DNA of 64,000 nt from Pseudobdellovibrionaceae bacterium (GTDB lineage Bacteria > Bdellovibrionota > Bdellovibrionia > Bdellovibrionales > JAGQZY01), in assembly GCA_020635085.1 (NCBI GenBank), contig JACKAL010000003.1:62001-126000 (forward strand), given 5' to 3'. Below, piece after piece: positions 1-8,750 of this stretch. How positions within the stretch are numbered: position 1 is the stretch's first letter; every line of letters begins with the position of its first letter. The notes beneath the pieces are model-generated. The model saw only the letters and a list, made by a program, of their open reading frames with translations, searched no databases and was not told the DNA's origin. Both the position numbers and the translations under genes were made by a program.

Positions 1-782
1 AAGATTGGAAAGACGTCAAAGAGGAAAGTCTTAAGTTGTGGGCAAAGGCGACAGTGGCGCTCTTGCCTAAAAGTTTAGGTGGTAATTTAACAGAAATTTT
101 CGGCGATACTCTTGAGCAAGCATTTAATGTTTGTAAAGACGAACCTTTTGCTAAGCAACCTACATTTGCTTTTTGTTCTGGATTTTTAGTGGGGAAGGAT
201 ATTGTTGTAACAGCCGGTCACTGTATTACGTCACAAAACGATTGTAACACTACAGAATTTGTTTTTGATTACGCCATTGAAGATAACAACACATTGTTCC
301 CTCGGGTTTCTCAACAGAAAATTTATAGTTGTAAAAAAATCATTGGTCACGAATCGGGGGGAACTCGCGATTATGCGATTGTTCAACTTGATCGTCCCGT
401 AGAAGATCGCAAATTTTTGCCCATTCGTCGTCAGGGATCGGCTCAGGTAGGATCTCCTCTCGTGATGATAGGTCATCCTTCAGGATTGCCGTCAAAGATT
501 GCGCGCGGTGGTCGGGTGTTAGGTTATAACCAATGGATGGTGACGGATCTCGATGCCTTTGCGGGAAATTCTGGTTCGTTGGTAATGAACGAAACAACGG
601 GTCTTGTCGAAGGGATTTTAGTTTCTGGCGATGGCGATTACACATTAACTAATCAGCATTGCTATACGACAAAGAAGTGCTCTCCCTCTACATGTACGGG
701 AGAAATGGTGTTTCCCATTTCGCAAATCGCAGCGAGCATTCCGGTACCGAGTGCCGGCGATGTGCTACCAACATGTAAGTAA
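1..782 (+). CDS. Secreted trypsin-like serine protease, 5' end outside window
   Basis: The frame is open to the left edge, so the first in-frame start visible (TTG at 36) is probably not the real start and the signal peptide lies outside. Counting from position 36, the chymotrypsin-fold triad is present: His62 in TAGHC, Asp in RDYAIVQLD, and Ser in AGNSGS. Several Cys suggest disulfides and export. The organisation matches the S1B/V8-like proteases. The protein at 48080-49063 has the same motifs in the same order (TAGHC, YSC, DYAI/DFAI, GNSGS), so the two are paralogues. Substrate is unknown. A bidirectional hairpin terminator follows. Confidence 0.85.
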   Translation, partial: DWKDVKEESLKLWAKATVALLPKSLGGNLTEIFGDTLEQAFNVCKDEPFAKQPTFAFCSGFLVGKDIVVTAGHCITSQNDCNTTEFVFDYAIEDNNTLFPRVSQQKIYSCKKIIGHESGGTRDYAIVQLDRPVEDRKFLPIRRQGSAQVGSPLVMIGHPSGLPSKIARGGRVLGYNQWMVTDLDAFAGNSGSLVMNETTGLVEGILVSGDGDYTLTNQHCYTTKKCSPSTCTGEMVFPISQIAASIPVPSAGDVLPTCK

Positions 783-846
783 TAATGAACTCTTACCAAT
801 GATGATTTGCGCAGCCCCTTCCTTTTGAGATGAACTCTAAAAAACA

Positions 847-874
847 AAACCCACATTAGTTCGAATGTGGGTTT
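847..874. terminator. Bidirectional Rho-independent terminator
   Basis: An 11-bp perfect stem (847-857 with 864-874) closes a 6-nt loop. It is T-rich on the right for the plus strand and has an A-run on the left that gives a U-run on the minus strand. It sits between two convergent genes, the protease and the vWA lipoprotein. Confidence 0.85.
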
Positions 875-921
875 GTGTATTTTTCTCTATGAGTCGAGAA
901 GCGCAAGCTTCAGTTAGAGAT

Positions 922-2316
922 TTATTGGTAACAGAAGTATGTGATGCGATAGGTATCGTTTGGCATATCTGTAGTAAAATCGATGTTGCTACCATTCAGA
1001 TTATAAGTGCTTACATACTGATTGTTGCTGAGGCGTTTTACTGTTCCCCATGAACCATCAAGTTTTTGCGCGACACAATCTAAACCATAGGTTCTTTGCG
1101 CCTTAATAATAGAGTCTCCGATCACGCCCAATTGCGTTGAGTAATCAGAAGCACACACGCTTCCGATGACACCACCGGTTTTTTGGCTGAGTTGAGCATA
1201 GTCAGTTCCATATTTTTTATAAATACTTAACTGCTTTTGCTGAGCGTAGCACTGTTGTCCTTCAGTTGTATAAGGATTGATGATGATTGAGTGGAACTTA
1301 AAAGACGCTGATCCGAAAGAGCTGGTGATAAGAGAGATCAGGTTATCGCCACTGCTTCTCATTTGATCAGGCATTGGTTGAGTCACGATAGGATCGCCGT
1401 TATCGTCTTCGTAGTATTTGGATTCATTTTCATCGGAAATAATAATCACATGCTTTGGAACATTTTGGCGTAAACATGCCGACTCTGGACCACCGCCTGC
1501 ATTGTAGCGCTCGATGGAACGATAGGTAGTTAAAATACCGCGTTCGTACCCGTTACCTGCCGTTGCAGAACTTAATGATTCAGGTCGTTGCACAACTCCA
1601 CCAATAAGCGCAGATGTAGCGGTTGACTCTGTTAAACAATAGCTGCCGTTGGCGAATTGATTGAATTTGCCATCGATGTGATTGATGTGATTGGCAATTG
1701 GTGAGCTAGGTTCAGTTGTGATCACAGCGATGCGATAAGAATCAAGTGATTGAATTTTACTTAGTAAATTAGAAATACGACTGGCCATGCTGGTTTGAAT
1801 GTTGGCCATAGAATAGGAGTTATCGACGTTAATAATAATGTCAGCGGTTTTTGATGACGAAACAATGATGTCTTTTGTTTTTACAATAATCTTTTTATAA
1901 ACAGTCCAGTGAACGATTTCACTGCCTGATTTACCATCGGTGTTTTCTCCGTAAATTTCAAAAGAGTGACTACCTTCGCCGACATTAGAGAGATCGATGT
2001 TATCAGTGGCGTCACAAGCAATTGGAGTATTATCCAGAGTACATTGTACTGTTTTAATGGTACTGTTGGTCGCAGTCACAGTGTAGTCGATGACTTGCGG
2101 ATCACCTACCTGAGACATGCTTGATGGATATTTGTTGATGATAATGCGAATATTACTGTTGCCGCCAACATAGCCGCCACCGCCGCCACCATCATCCGTA
2201 CCATAGGGTGTTACTGGTGCATCCAACGCTGTACTAAATTTTTTATTTGAACAGTTCTGAAACCCAATGGTTGTCAAAAACGATGTGGTAAATATAATAA
2301 ATAGAATCTTTCTCAT
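922..2316 (-). CDS. von Willebrand factor A domain lipoprotein
   Basis: I place the start at ATG 2316 (MRKILFIIF...), behind GGGGGAG, because this gives a clean hydrophobic signal segment. The frame stays open to 2397 upstream. The signal ends in IGFQNCSNKK, so Cys is the likely lipidation site although the residues before it are not a classical lipobox. A Gly-rich linker follows, then an Ig-like stretch of about 80 residues. A vWA domain comes next with the MIDAS motif DNSYS and the later strand IIISDENES. The vWA domain binds a divalent metal and usually mediates protein-protein adhesion. It is probably attached to the envelope. Monocistronic, divergent from lexA. Confidence 0.8.
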   Translation of the reverse strand: MRKILFIIFTTSFLTTIGFQNCSNKKFSTALDAPVTPYGTDDGGGGGGYVGGNSNIRIIINKYPSSMSQVGDPQVIDYTVTATNSTIKTVQCTLDNTPIACDATDNIDLSNVGEGSHSFEIYGENTDGKSGSEIVHWTVYKKIIVKTKDIIVSSSKTADIIINVDNSYSMANIQTSMASRISNLLSKIQSLDSYRIAVITTEPSSPIANHINHIDGKFNQFANGSYCLTESTATSALIGGVVQRPESLSSATAGNGYERGILTTYRSIERYNAGGGPESACLRQNVPKHVIIISDENESKYYEDDNGDPIVTQPMPDQMRSSGDNLISLITSSFGSASFKFHSIIINPYTTEGQQCYAQQKQLSIYKKYGTDYAQLSQKTGGVIGSVCASDYSTQLGVIGDSIIKAQRTYGLDCVAQKLDGSWGTVKRLSNNQYVSTYNLNGSNIDFTTDMPNDTYRITYFCYQ

Positions 2317-2423
2317 AACTCCCCCATTACCCCTAAAGAAAGCAAACTGTAGGCCAGCGTTTTTTTGATTAGCCATCTTTTTATTGCATCTGAACATTAG
2401 AAACTGTGCAAGAAGTGAACAGT

Positions 2424-2448
2424 GTCTAGAAAACTAGACGTTTTCTAG
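2424..2448. promoter_or_regulatory. Overlapping palindromes in the vWA-lexA divergent region
   Basis: Two dyads overlap here: GTCTAG-aaaa-CTAGAC (2424-2439), and 9-bp arms CTAGAAAAC/GTTTTCTAG (2426-2434 and 2440-2448). This is a likely protein-binding site for the divergent genes. The binding protein is not known. Another CTAGAC lies at 2560-2565. Confidence 0.5.
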
Positions 2449-2570
2449 GGGGGTAAAATACGCGCAAAGTAAAGCGTAAGAACTGTCTCATTTTAAGTAT
2501 TTGCGGAGTCTTTTGCTTTACTTTAAAGCCCGCGAAGGGAAGAGTTCATTTTTTAAAAACTAGACTTGTT

Positions 2571-2616
2571 TTACGGTTTTTTTACGGTTAAATTTATTTT
2601 TACGGAGGCATTACGG
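2571..2616 (+). promoter_or_regulatory. Candidate LexA operators: two TTAC-N7-TTAC direct repeats
   Basis: TTACGG occurs at 2571, 2582, 2600 and 2611. This makes two identical units TTAC-N7-TTAC, the second ending just before the lexA ATG. Alphaproteobacterial LexA boxes are direct repeats with the same geometry (GTTC-N7-GTTC). The position over the start region suits autorepression. That LexA binds here is inference. Confidence 0.55.
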
Positions 2617-2617
2617 T

Positions 2618-3202
2618 ATGAGTTTAACCCCAAAACAAAAGCAAGTTCTCGACTTCATAGTATCCTTTAGTAAGAAAAAAGGTGTTCCGCCGACGCATCA
2701 AAACATGATGGATCACTTCGGGTGGACATCGCCAGGAACAGTACAGGACTTTCTTAAAATTCTCCAGAAGCGGGGGTATCTCACCAAGGATTGGAAGACT
2801 GCGAGCTCCATTCGCGTGCTAGATCCCGAGCAACATATTCCACTTATGGGTAAAGTAGCGGCAGGTCGTCCTCTAGAGCATAACACGCATGATGAGTTCA
2901 TCGAAATTCCCGAAAAAATGCGTAAAGCCGGTGGAGACTTTGTTCTTCAGGTGCAGGGGGATTCGATGATCGATGAAGGTATTCTCGATGGCGATTATGT
3001 CGTGATTAAAAAATCAGAAGATGCCACCAGTGGCGATATTGTTGTTGCTGTCATTGATAGCGGTGCCACCATAAAAACATTTTTTAAGAAAAAAGATTAT
3101 ATAGAGTTACATTCCGCAAATCCCAAATACAAACCCATCGTGATAAAGGAGGGTCACGATTTTCGCATAGCCGGGATCTATTGCGGTTTGATTCGATACT
3201 GA
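2618..3202 (+). CDS. lexA: LexA SOS repressor / self-cleaving protease
   Basis: LexA represses DNA-damage genes and cleaves itself when RecA is activated. The 194 residues match family length. The N-terminal part (1-65) is a winged-helix DNA-binding domain. The S24 part carries the Ala82-Gly83 cleavage site in KVAAGRP, the catalytic Ser116 in GDSM and the catalytic Lys153 in ATIKTFF. The recognition-helix sequence (around SPGTVQDFL) differs from the Escherichia coli type, which agrees with a non-CTGT operator. The gene stands alone. The TTACGG repeats directly upstream are the likely autoregulatory site. Confidence 0.95.
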   Translation: MSLTPKQKQVLDFIVSFSKKKGVPPTHQNMMDHFGWTSPGTVQDFLKILQKRGYLTKDWKTASSIRVLDPEQHIPLMGKVAAGRPLEHNTHDEFIEIPEKMRKAGGDFVLQVQGDSMIDEGILDGDYVVIKKSEDATSGDIVVAVIDSGATIKTFFKKKDYIELHSANPKYKPIVIKEGHDFRIAGIYCGLIRY

Positions 3203-3240
3203 GATTTGAGTTGGAACAAGTCTTGGTGTCCGCCTTGCGC

Positions 3241-3279
3241 GGGGCTGTTGAATAGGAGTGCTGCTTGTTCAACAGTCCC
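3241..3279. terminator. Hairpin between convergent lexA and dciA-like gene
   Basis: A 12-bp stem with one G-T pair (3241-3252 with 3268-3279) encloses a 15-nt loop. No clear U-run follows on either strand, so termination is only probable. Confidence 0.4.
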
Positions 3280-3329
3280 TTCAAGGATGTTTTAGATGTT
3301 CGTTTTATTGTTGTTCGCCCGTCCCATAT

Positions 3330-3638
3330 CTATTTGTGAATCAATTTAATGGAGGACACCCAATGTTCACCCATAAAATGATTCACTTTTATTTTCATTT
3401 CATCCAGTCGGTAACGAAGTTCGTGAAGCCACACGGAGTTGGTTACCTCGACGATCAGTATTTTTTTTTGGTAATCAATAGGGCGGCAGTGACGTGCGAG
3501 ATCTTTTCCTACTACCTGCGACCATTGGCTTTCTAGCTTCCAACGTTGGAAACCTGGGGCAAGGGGAGACTTGCTATTTTCGAAAAGTCCTTGTAGGACA
3601 GAAGCCGCATCTTGTGGTTTTTTCGATTTCTTACTCAC
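3330..3638 (-). CDS. DUF721 / DciA-like protein
   Basis: This 102-residue protein has the DUF721 core: a helical start (DAASVLQGLF), the central WSQVVGKDLARHCRP, a strand LIVEVTNSVWLHELRY, then a basic helix. DciA proteins of this family load or assist the replicative helicase in bacteria lacking DnaC/DnaI. At 102 residues this is a short version. It is divergent from trmFO with only 17 bp between the starts, so the promoters must overlap the coding ends. Confidence 0.7.
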   Translation of the reverse strand: MSKKSKKPQDAASVLQGLFENSKSPLAPGFQRWKLESQWSQVVGKDLARHCRPIDYQKKILIVEVTNSVWLHELRYRLDEMKIKVNHFMGEHWVSSIKLIHK

Positions 3639-3655
3639 GTCAGGAGTTATAGCAC

Positions 3656-5017
3656 ATGGCTAATAGAGAACAAACAATTCATGTTGTCGGCGCAGGGCTT
3701 GCGGGTTCTGAATGTGCTTTTCAGTTAGCAGAAAAGGGATTCTCTGTGGTTTTACACGAGATGCGGCCCAATATTATGACTCCTGCCCATAAAACGGCTC
3801 AAGCGGCGGAATTAGTGTGTTCTAACTCCTTTGGTAGCCAAGCAGATACGTCAGCCCCAGGTCAGCTCAAATGGGAGGCGGAGCGACTGCATTCTCTCAT
3901 TCTAAAATCAGCAAAGACCCATGCGGTACCGGCGGGGCAAGCTTTGGGAATAGACCGCGAGAAATTTTCTCAACACGTGCACCAAACTCTTCTTGATCAC
4001 CCGCGCATTCGCTTGAGTACGGAATGTATTCGAAATCTCGCCGATGTGCCTCGTCCAACGGTCATTGCCACGGGACCACTGACGGGGGAGCATTTAGCGC
4101 ATTCCATTTTAGATCATTTTGATAATCAATTTCTTTATTTTTTTGATGCCATTGCCCCAGTTGTGGATGCCGACTCTATAGATATGACCAAAGCATGGAA
4201 GCAAAGTCGTTGGGATAAAGGGGAGGCCGACTACATTAATTGTCCACTTAGTAAAGAGCAGTATTTTCGCTTCATTGAAGAAATTCAAAAGGCGGAAAAA
4301 GTAGAGCCCAAAGAGTTTGAAAAAAACACGCCATTTTTTGAAGGTTGTATGCCCATCGAAGAAATGGTTCGTCGCGGCCCAGAGACCTTGCGTTTTGGCC
4401 CGATGAAACCAGTGGGACTTACCAATCCGCATAGCAGCGAAAAATCCTATGCCGTGGTACAGTTGCGCCAAGACAACAAAGAGGCGACAGCCTACAATAT
4501 TGTGGGTTTTCAAACCAAAATGAAGTACCCCGAACAAAAACGTATTTTTAAAATGATTCCCGGCTTAGAGAATGGCGATTTTTTAAAATTGGGAAGTATC
4601 CACCGCAACATGTATATCAACTCTCCACAAGTATTGAATAAAAATTTATCGAGCCGCAAAGACAATCGTATTTACTTTGCAGGACAAATTACTGGTGTTG
4701 AGGGATATTTTGAATCCGCATGTATTGGTCTCCTTGTTGCCTCTTTTGTGGAAAACGATCTGCGTGGCACTCGAGTGTCGTCACCGCCGCGTACGACGGC
4801 ACTGGGAAGTTTGCTTGAGGCTATTACTGCAGAAGAGCGTATCCAAGATTTTCAGCCGACAAATATCAATTTTGGTCTTTTTCCAGCCATCGCCGGCAAG
4901 TACCCAAAAGATAAAAAACGCGAAATGATAATCGAGCGCGCACGACGAGATTTCTTACTTTGGCAACAAGGGGTATCCTCAGACATTGCAGTTACGCCAG
5001 CTCAGTTCATTCCGTGA
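3656..5017 (+). CDS. trmFO: TrmFO, folate/FAD-dependent tRNA m5U54 methyltransferase
   Basis: It methylates U54 in the T-loop of tRNA using methylenetetrahydrofolate and FADH2. An N-terminal Rossmann dinucleotide fold begins with VVGAGLAGSE. The family motifs LHEMRP, TAELVCSNSFGS and FAGQITGVEGYFESA follow. At 453 residues it matches family size. TrmFO is typical of Firmicutes, deltaproteobacteria and bdellovibrios, which use it instead of SAM-dependent TrmA. Confidence 0.95.
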   Translation: MANREQTIHVVGAGLAGSECAFQLAEKGFSVVLHEMRPNIMTPAHKTAQAAELVCSNSFGSQADTSAPGQLKWEAERLHSLILKSAKTHAVPAGQALGIDREKFSQHVHQTLLDHPRIRLSTECIRNLADVPRPTVIATGPLTGEHLAHSILDHFDNQFLYFFDAIAPVVDADSIDMTKAWKQSRWDKGEADYINCPLSKEQYFRFIEEIQKAEKVEPKEFEKNTPFFEGCMPIEEMVRRGPETLRFGPMKPVGLTNPHSSEKSYAVVQLRQDNKEATAYNIVGFQTKMKYPEQKRIFKMIPGLENGDFLKLGSIHRNMYINSPQVLNKNLSSRKDNRIYFAGQITGVEGYFESACIGLLVASFVENDLRGTRVSSPPRTTALGSLLEAITAEERIQDFQPTNINFGLFPAIAGKYPKDKKREMIIERARRDFLLWQQGVSSDIAVTPAQFIP

Positions 5018-5248
5018 GAAGAAAAACAGACTAAAGACTACAACCTGATTTGTGTTTCAGTTTGATACAAAAAGTACTTTATCAGTCTGGTTGTGTTTAA
5101 TTTTTATCAAAAAAAGACATTTTTTGTTACACTAGATTCAAAATGAAGCACACCAAATCATTTACAAAAAATAAACTGGACTTACGGTACGTTCACTTAT
5201 CCCAAAGAACAGTCGATAGGACGGACGAAGGATAAAGGAGAATTTTGT

Positions 5249-7273
5249 ATGAAAGCTATGTTGTTTCTCTTAACAATTTGTATTTTGCCGGTCAGTGGTT
5301 TTGCGAAAAGCAAGCCTGTACAATTTCCGGTACGAATGAAGTTTACTCCTTATGTGTACTATAAATTAGATTTCGCCGGTCGAATTCAATACTTGAATGC
5401 TTTCATCGAAGTGGCTCAAGAGGCGGATGGCAAGCTGCGTGCGGAAGGCCATCAGGAACAATTTTTAGATATTTTTAATTTTATGATTCCACAGGCAGAT
5501 GCTGCAGGTAATGTGTGTCTGTTGGGAGGAATATTTTTTGATTTACCAACTGGGGTTAAAAGCTGTGAGGACGTCGAAAAAGTACCATCGGATCTGCAAT
5601 TTAAAGAGATAGAGAGTCTTTATACAAATACCAAAGATACGCCAAATTGTAAGCCTGAGAATCGCTGTGCGTCTTATTTTGGAGTTACATCTAGTGGCAA
5701 TGGTTTTTGTTTTCAATCTGCAGGAAATGCCACTTCTGAATGTAGCGTTCAGAGCAAAAAAAATGATGGGGTAAAAAATCTAGCCGCTATTTTAAACAAC
5801 TGTAGCGCCCATCAAGATAAGTGTTCTGCTTTGCAAAAAGCAATGGCCAAAGATCAGGATAAATTATCCGCCTATTGCGATGCCCATTCTAAATCAGGTG
5901 CTTGTCGAAGATCCAAAAAGACGATTGCGTCTTTAACCAAAGCGGCATCGAAAGCAGATGCTGGAACCTCTATTGATCAAAAGACCGGTTGTACAGAAGC
6001 TAATCTTCACCAAATGGGTGGAAGTAGCGCAGATTCATTAGCGAAACAGCTCAATTTAAAAAATGGTGTTGATCCTTATTGGTACCAATTGGCCCGTACT
6101 GCAGGCTTAGCTTGTGATTCCGGTAAAAAAATAGATACAGATCAAATTTTTGCCAATGTCGGGGTTTGTGAAGCCAAATCAAGCTCTGAAGTGGCTTGTC
6201 AGGGTTCTCAAGAGGAATTAGGCAAGTGTATTAACGGTGAGATTGAACGCTTGGGTAATGATAAGTTCCGTGAGTTATTGGCAGATATAGATTCTACAGT
6301 TTGTAAAAAAGAATATAAGTACAAACTCGTGAGTACAGGTAAAGTTAATTGTGCGGAAGGAAAAAATCCCCTTGAAATTCGTAATGCCGTTGAAAATGGA
6401 AAATTACAAGGTTTAGAAAAAGTAATAAGCAAAATATGTCCAACACAATCTGAGCGTTTATTAAGTTGTCGTAAAATGGCCTCTGGCGATGATGTGAAAA
6501 AAATAGATGCCAAGCCAGATGTGGCGGGAATGCTACGTAATTCAGTGGAAGCAGAAGGTGCAGTTAAAAATTTGGAATCCTCACAACATTTGACGAAAAA
6601 TCAAGAGGCTGGATTCCAAAAAATGTTTGGTATTTCGACAAAAGAATTTAAATCTATGTTTTGTGCAAAGTCTCCTAGCGAATTCACTGAAAATGCAGAA
6701 AAAATTCTTGCCGGTCGACAAAAGGAAGCCCCAGCATCCGACTTTAAAATGGGTGCCAATGGAGAAATCGCCTACACTGGAAAACCTGAGGCACATAGTC
6801 CCATGTTTTCGCGTATGATGGCCTGTGCATCACAGTCTGTGCAAATGAAAAAAGCCTTTAATAAAGGTAAAGAATCAGAACGTGCACGCAGTAATTATCA
6901 GGATCGTGCGTGTAAGCAGGCGCAAATTACCAGTATTCGCGAAAGCGAACTCCGCGAGGGTATGAAAAATTATCTTTACTATGAGAAAGATACCGGTCGT
7001 TGCTACAAAGGATCTGAAATTACACGAGAAGTGCCAAGTGGAGTTAAATCTTCTTGCAGTTCAAAATGTAATACAGAAAAAAAGGGAGTTATCTCTGAAC
7101 CGCATTTCATTAAGCTTGATCACAGTTATTCTGGCAGTGATGCAGAGCCGTGTTATGCCTGTATGGATAAGGATTTCTTTGATAGTAAGAAATTTGAAAT
7201 TTATCAAGTGCGTTGTCAAACGGATCCAATGGGTGGCTTAGACTTCTCTCCAGCGCCTAGTACATCTAAATAA
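5249..7273 (+). CDS. Large exported Cys-rich protein of unknown function
   Basis: I do not recognise the family. A clear signal peptide (about residues 1-19, ending SGFA) follows a good ribosome site (AAAGGAG). The mature part has about 28 cysteines spread along its length. Some are close together, as in SSCSSKC and CYAC near the C-terminus, which suggests many disulfides or structural metal sites in the periplasm or outside. Charged helical stretches separate the Cys clusters. It is the first of four adjacent genes for exported proteins. The hairpin after it probably limits read-through, so the next genes may have their own promoter. Upstream, 5018-5248 is AT-rich with no gene. Confidence 0.75.
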   Translation: MKAMLFLLTICILPVSGFAKSKPVQFPVRMKFTPYVYYKLDFAGRIQYLNAFIEVAQEADGKLRAEGHQEQFLDIFNFMIPQADAAGNVCLLGGIFFDLPTGVKSCEDVEKVPSDLQFKEIESLYTNTKDTPNCKPENRCASYFGVTSSGNGFCFQSAGNATSECSVQSKKNDGVKNLAAILNNCSAHQDKCSALQKAMAKDQDKLSAYCDAHSKSGACRRSKKTIASLTKAASKADAGTSIDQKTGCTEANLHQMGGSSADSLAKQLNLKNGVDPYWYQLARTAGLACDSGKKIDTDQIFANVGVCEAKSSSEVACQGSQEELGKCINGEIERLGNDKFRELLADIDSTVCKKEYKYKLVSTGKVNCAEGKNPLEIRNAVENGKLQGLEKVISKICPTQSERLLSCRKMASGDDVKKIDAKPDVAGMLRNSVEAEGAVKNLESSQHLTKNQEAGFQKMFGISTKEFKSMFCAKSPSEFTENAEKILAGRQKEAPASDFKMGANGEIAYTGKPEAHSPMFSRMMACASQSVQMKKAFNKGKESERARSNYQDRACKQAQITSIRESELREGMKNYLYYEKDTGRCYKGSEITREVPSGVKSSCSSKCNTEKKGVISEPHFIKLDHSYSGSDAEPCYACMDKDFFDSKKFEIYQVRCQTDPMGGLDFSPAPSTSK

Positions 7274-7281
7274 TATGTACC

Positions 7282-7315
7282 AACTTGAGACATTTTTTAC
7301 GCTGTCTCAAGTTTT
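7282..7315 (+). terminator. Rho-independent terminator
   Basis: Stem 7282-7292 pairs with 7303-7313 (11 bp) over a 10-nt loop, followed by TTTTAT-like sequence. It lies 8 bases after the stop of the Cys-rich gene. Confidence 0.8.
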
Positions 7316-7345
7316 ATCTCTTAATAGCTAAAGAGGTACGCTACA

Positions 7346-8710
7346 ATGGAAAGCATGGGGATAAAATCTTTTTTACTACTTTTATTTGTTCATTTATTCG
7401 CCTCGTCCTCTTTCGCAGGTTTCGATGATTTTGCCTCAGATAACTGTACAGATTATGCTCGTCGTGTAAATGCGAGCGCGACGCCAAACAAAGACGACAT
7501 AGATAATTGCATGCGTTATTGTTATGCCTCGCCAGTGCATGCATCTTATCAGTCGATGATGCACAATTATCAATTGTGTTCTGATAAAAAAGAAGCGCTG
7601 AATGATTTTGATGACAGCGAGTGTACGGATGCCTACCAGGCTTTAACCACATGTAAAACAAATTGTAAATCAGAGTACGACGAGTGTGTGGGTTTGTGTA
7701 AAAAAAATCCTGACGAAACCGAGCGCAAGAAATCGGTAAATCGTTGCCAAGCAAGCTATGATGAAAAAGCAGACGATGATAAAAAGGTACGTGTCGCTCG
7801 TCAGAATCCAGTTGATCCGCGTACAGGAAAAGTGCAACAGCCTGTAAGTCCAATAACTCCTGCAGAAAAAGCAAAGGGAGCAAAATCGGTAGAGCCAGAA
7901 TTAGAGAAAAAGTCAGAAAATAAAAAAACAAGTGATGATGTAGATGCGCCCGTGCCCTCATCCCCGGCATCTGGCTCAGCAAATGTTGTAGCGAACAATA
8001 GTTTACTGCAGGGTTTAGGAAGCGCATCTTTTGGAAATACCAGTTTACCATCATCCGACCCGGGCGCCGTGGATTACAGTGAAGGACCAGATGCGGGAAA
8101 TGCAGGTAGCGCCTACTCTTCGATTGCCAGCGCTGGCGGCGGCGGTGCCAGTGATGGGGTTTCTGGTGCTGGTGATGGTTTAGGTGCTTTTCAGAACGAA
8201 CCAATGCGTGCAGCAGAGCTGGCGGCTGAAACCAAATCAGGGCAAGCTGGTGGTGGTCGCGGTGCTCCTCCCGGTGGAGGAATGAATCCTGGCTCATATG
8301 GTAATATGGCGCCTTCCAACATGGCGGCTAATAAACCGCCAGCTCCAGCGAAGGGTGGCGGAGGGTATTATCGTCAGTCGCCGGCATCGGAATATTTAAG
8401 TAAAAATAGTCCTTTTAGTTATTATGCAGCCAATGGTTCGGCACAACCGGGAAAACAAACACGCAAAGTGGCTGGAGGGGTAAAGGACCGTAATCGTATT
8501 AACTATAAGAAAAAAGAAAACGATGGTACGCAAGCTCTCCATCGTTTATTTGGCGATGGAGTCAGTCCAGTACGGTTTCAGGGTGGTCATCGTGGCGGAT
8601 ATGGGTCTAGTGGACGTACGTGTTTAGATACAGTTTTTTGCTCTATGGAAAGCTTTTTTAAGAAAATTGAAGTTTCCCCGAATAATGATCTCAATCCAAC
8701 GTCGTATTAG
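7346..8710 (+). CDS. Exported protein with Cys-rich head and Gly/Pro/Ser-rich body
   Basis: Family not recognised. A signal peptide (about 1-24, ending SSFAG) leads into roughly 110 residues with about a dozen Cys, including paired spacings such as CKTNC and CVGLC. A long low-complexity part rich in Gly, Ala, Pro and Ser follows (about residues 150-350). A short C-terminal piece has two more Cys (RTCLDTVFC). The layout suggests a folded disulfide head and a flexible linker, as in surface-exposed or cell-wall-spanning proteins. The long antisense frame across its low-complexity part is a shadow. Confidence 0.72.
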   Translation: MESMGIKSFLLLLFVHLFASSSFAGFDDFASDNCTDYARRVNASATPNKDDIDNCMRYCYASPVHASYQSMMHNYQLCSDKKEALNDFDDSECTDAYQALTTCKTNCKSEYDECVGLCKKNPDETERKKSVNRCQASYDEKADDDKKVRVARQNPVDPRTGKVQQPVSPITPAEKAKGAKSVEPELEKKSENKKTSDDVDAPVPSSPASGSANVVANNSLLQGLGSASFGNTSLPSSDPGAVDYSEGPDAGNAGSAYSSIASAGGGGASDGVSGAGDGLGAFQNEPMRAAELAAETKSGQAGGGRGAPPGGGMNPGSYGNMAPSNMAANKPPAPAKGGGGYYRQSPASEYLSKNSPFSYYAANGSAQPGKQTRKVAGGVKDRNRINYKKKENDGTQALHRLFGDGVSPVRFQGGHRGGYGSSGRTCLDTVFCSMESFFKKIEVSPNNDLNPTSY

Positions 8711-8721
8711 GCGTACTCCGA

Positions 8722-8750
8722 TAAAGTAAATAAACGGATAATGCCGATAA
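8722..8750 (+). promoter_or_regulatory. Weak candidate sigma-28 promoter
   Basis: A perfect FliA -10 (GCCGATAA, 8743-8750) lies downstream of TAAAG (8722-8726). The spacing is two bases longer than the usual layout. If real, transcription would begin almost at the in-frame ATG 8759 of the next gene. Confidence 0.25.

Noticed and set aside
865..1053. Plus-strand ORF over the end of the vWA lipoprotein gene
   Set aside because: It starts inside the terminator hairpin and mirrors coding sequence of the opposite strand.
4109..4537. 142-residue ORF antisense to trmFO
   Set aside because: Overlaps conserved TrmFO coding sequence and has no support of its own.
7341..8297. 318-residue antisense ORF over the Gly/Pro-rich gene
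   Set aside because: It is rich in His, Leu and Arg only because it mirrors the low-complexity coding strand. No start signal or fold pattern, and the sense gene has a signal peptide and ribosome site.
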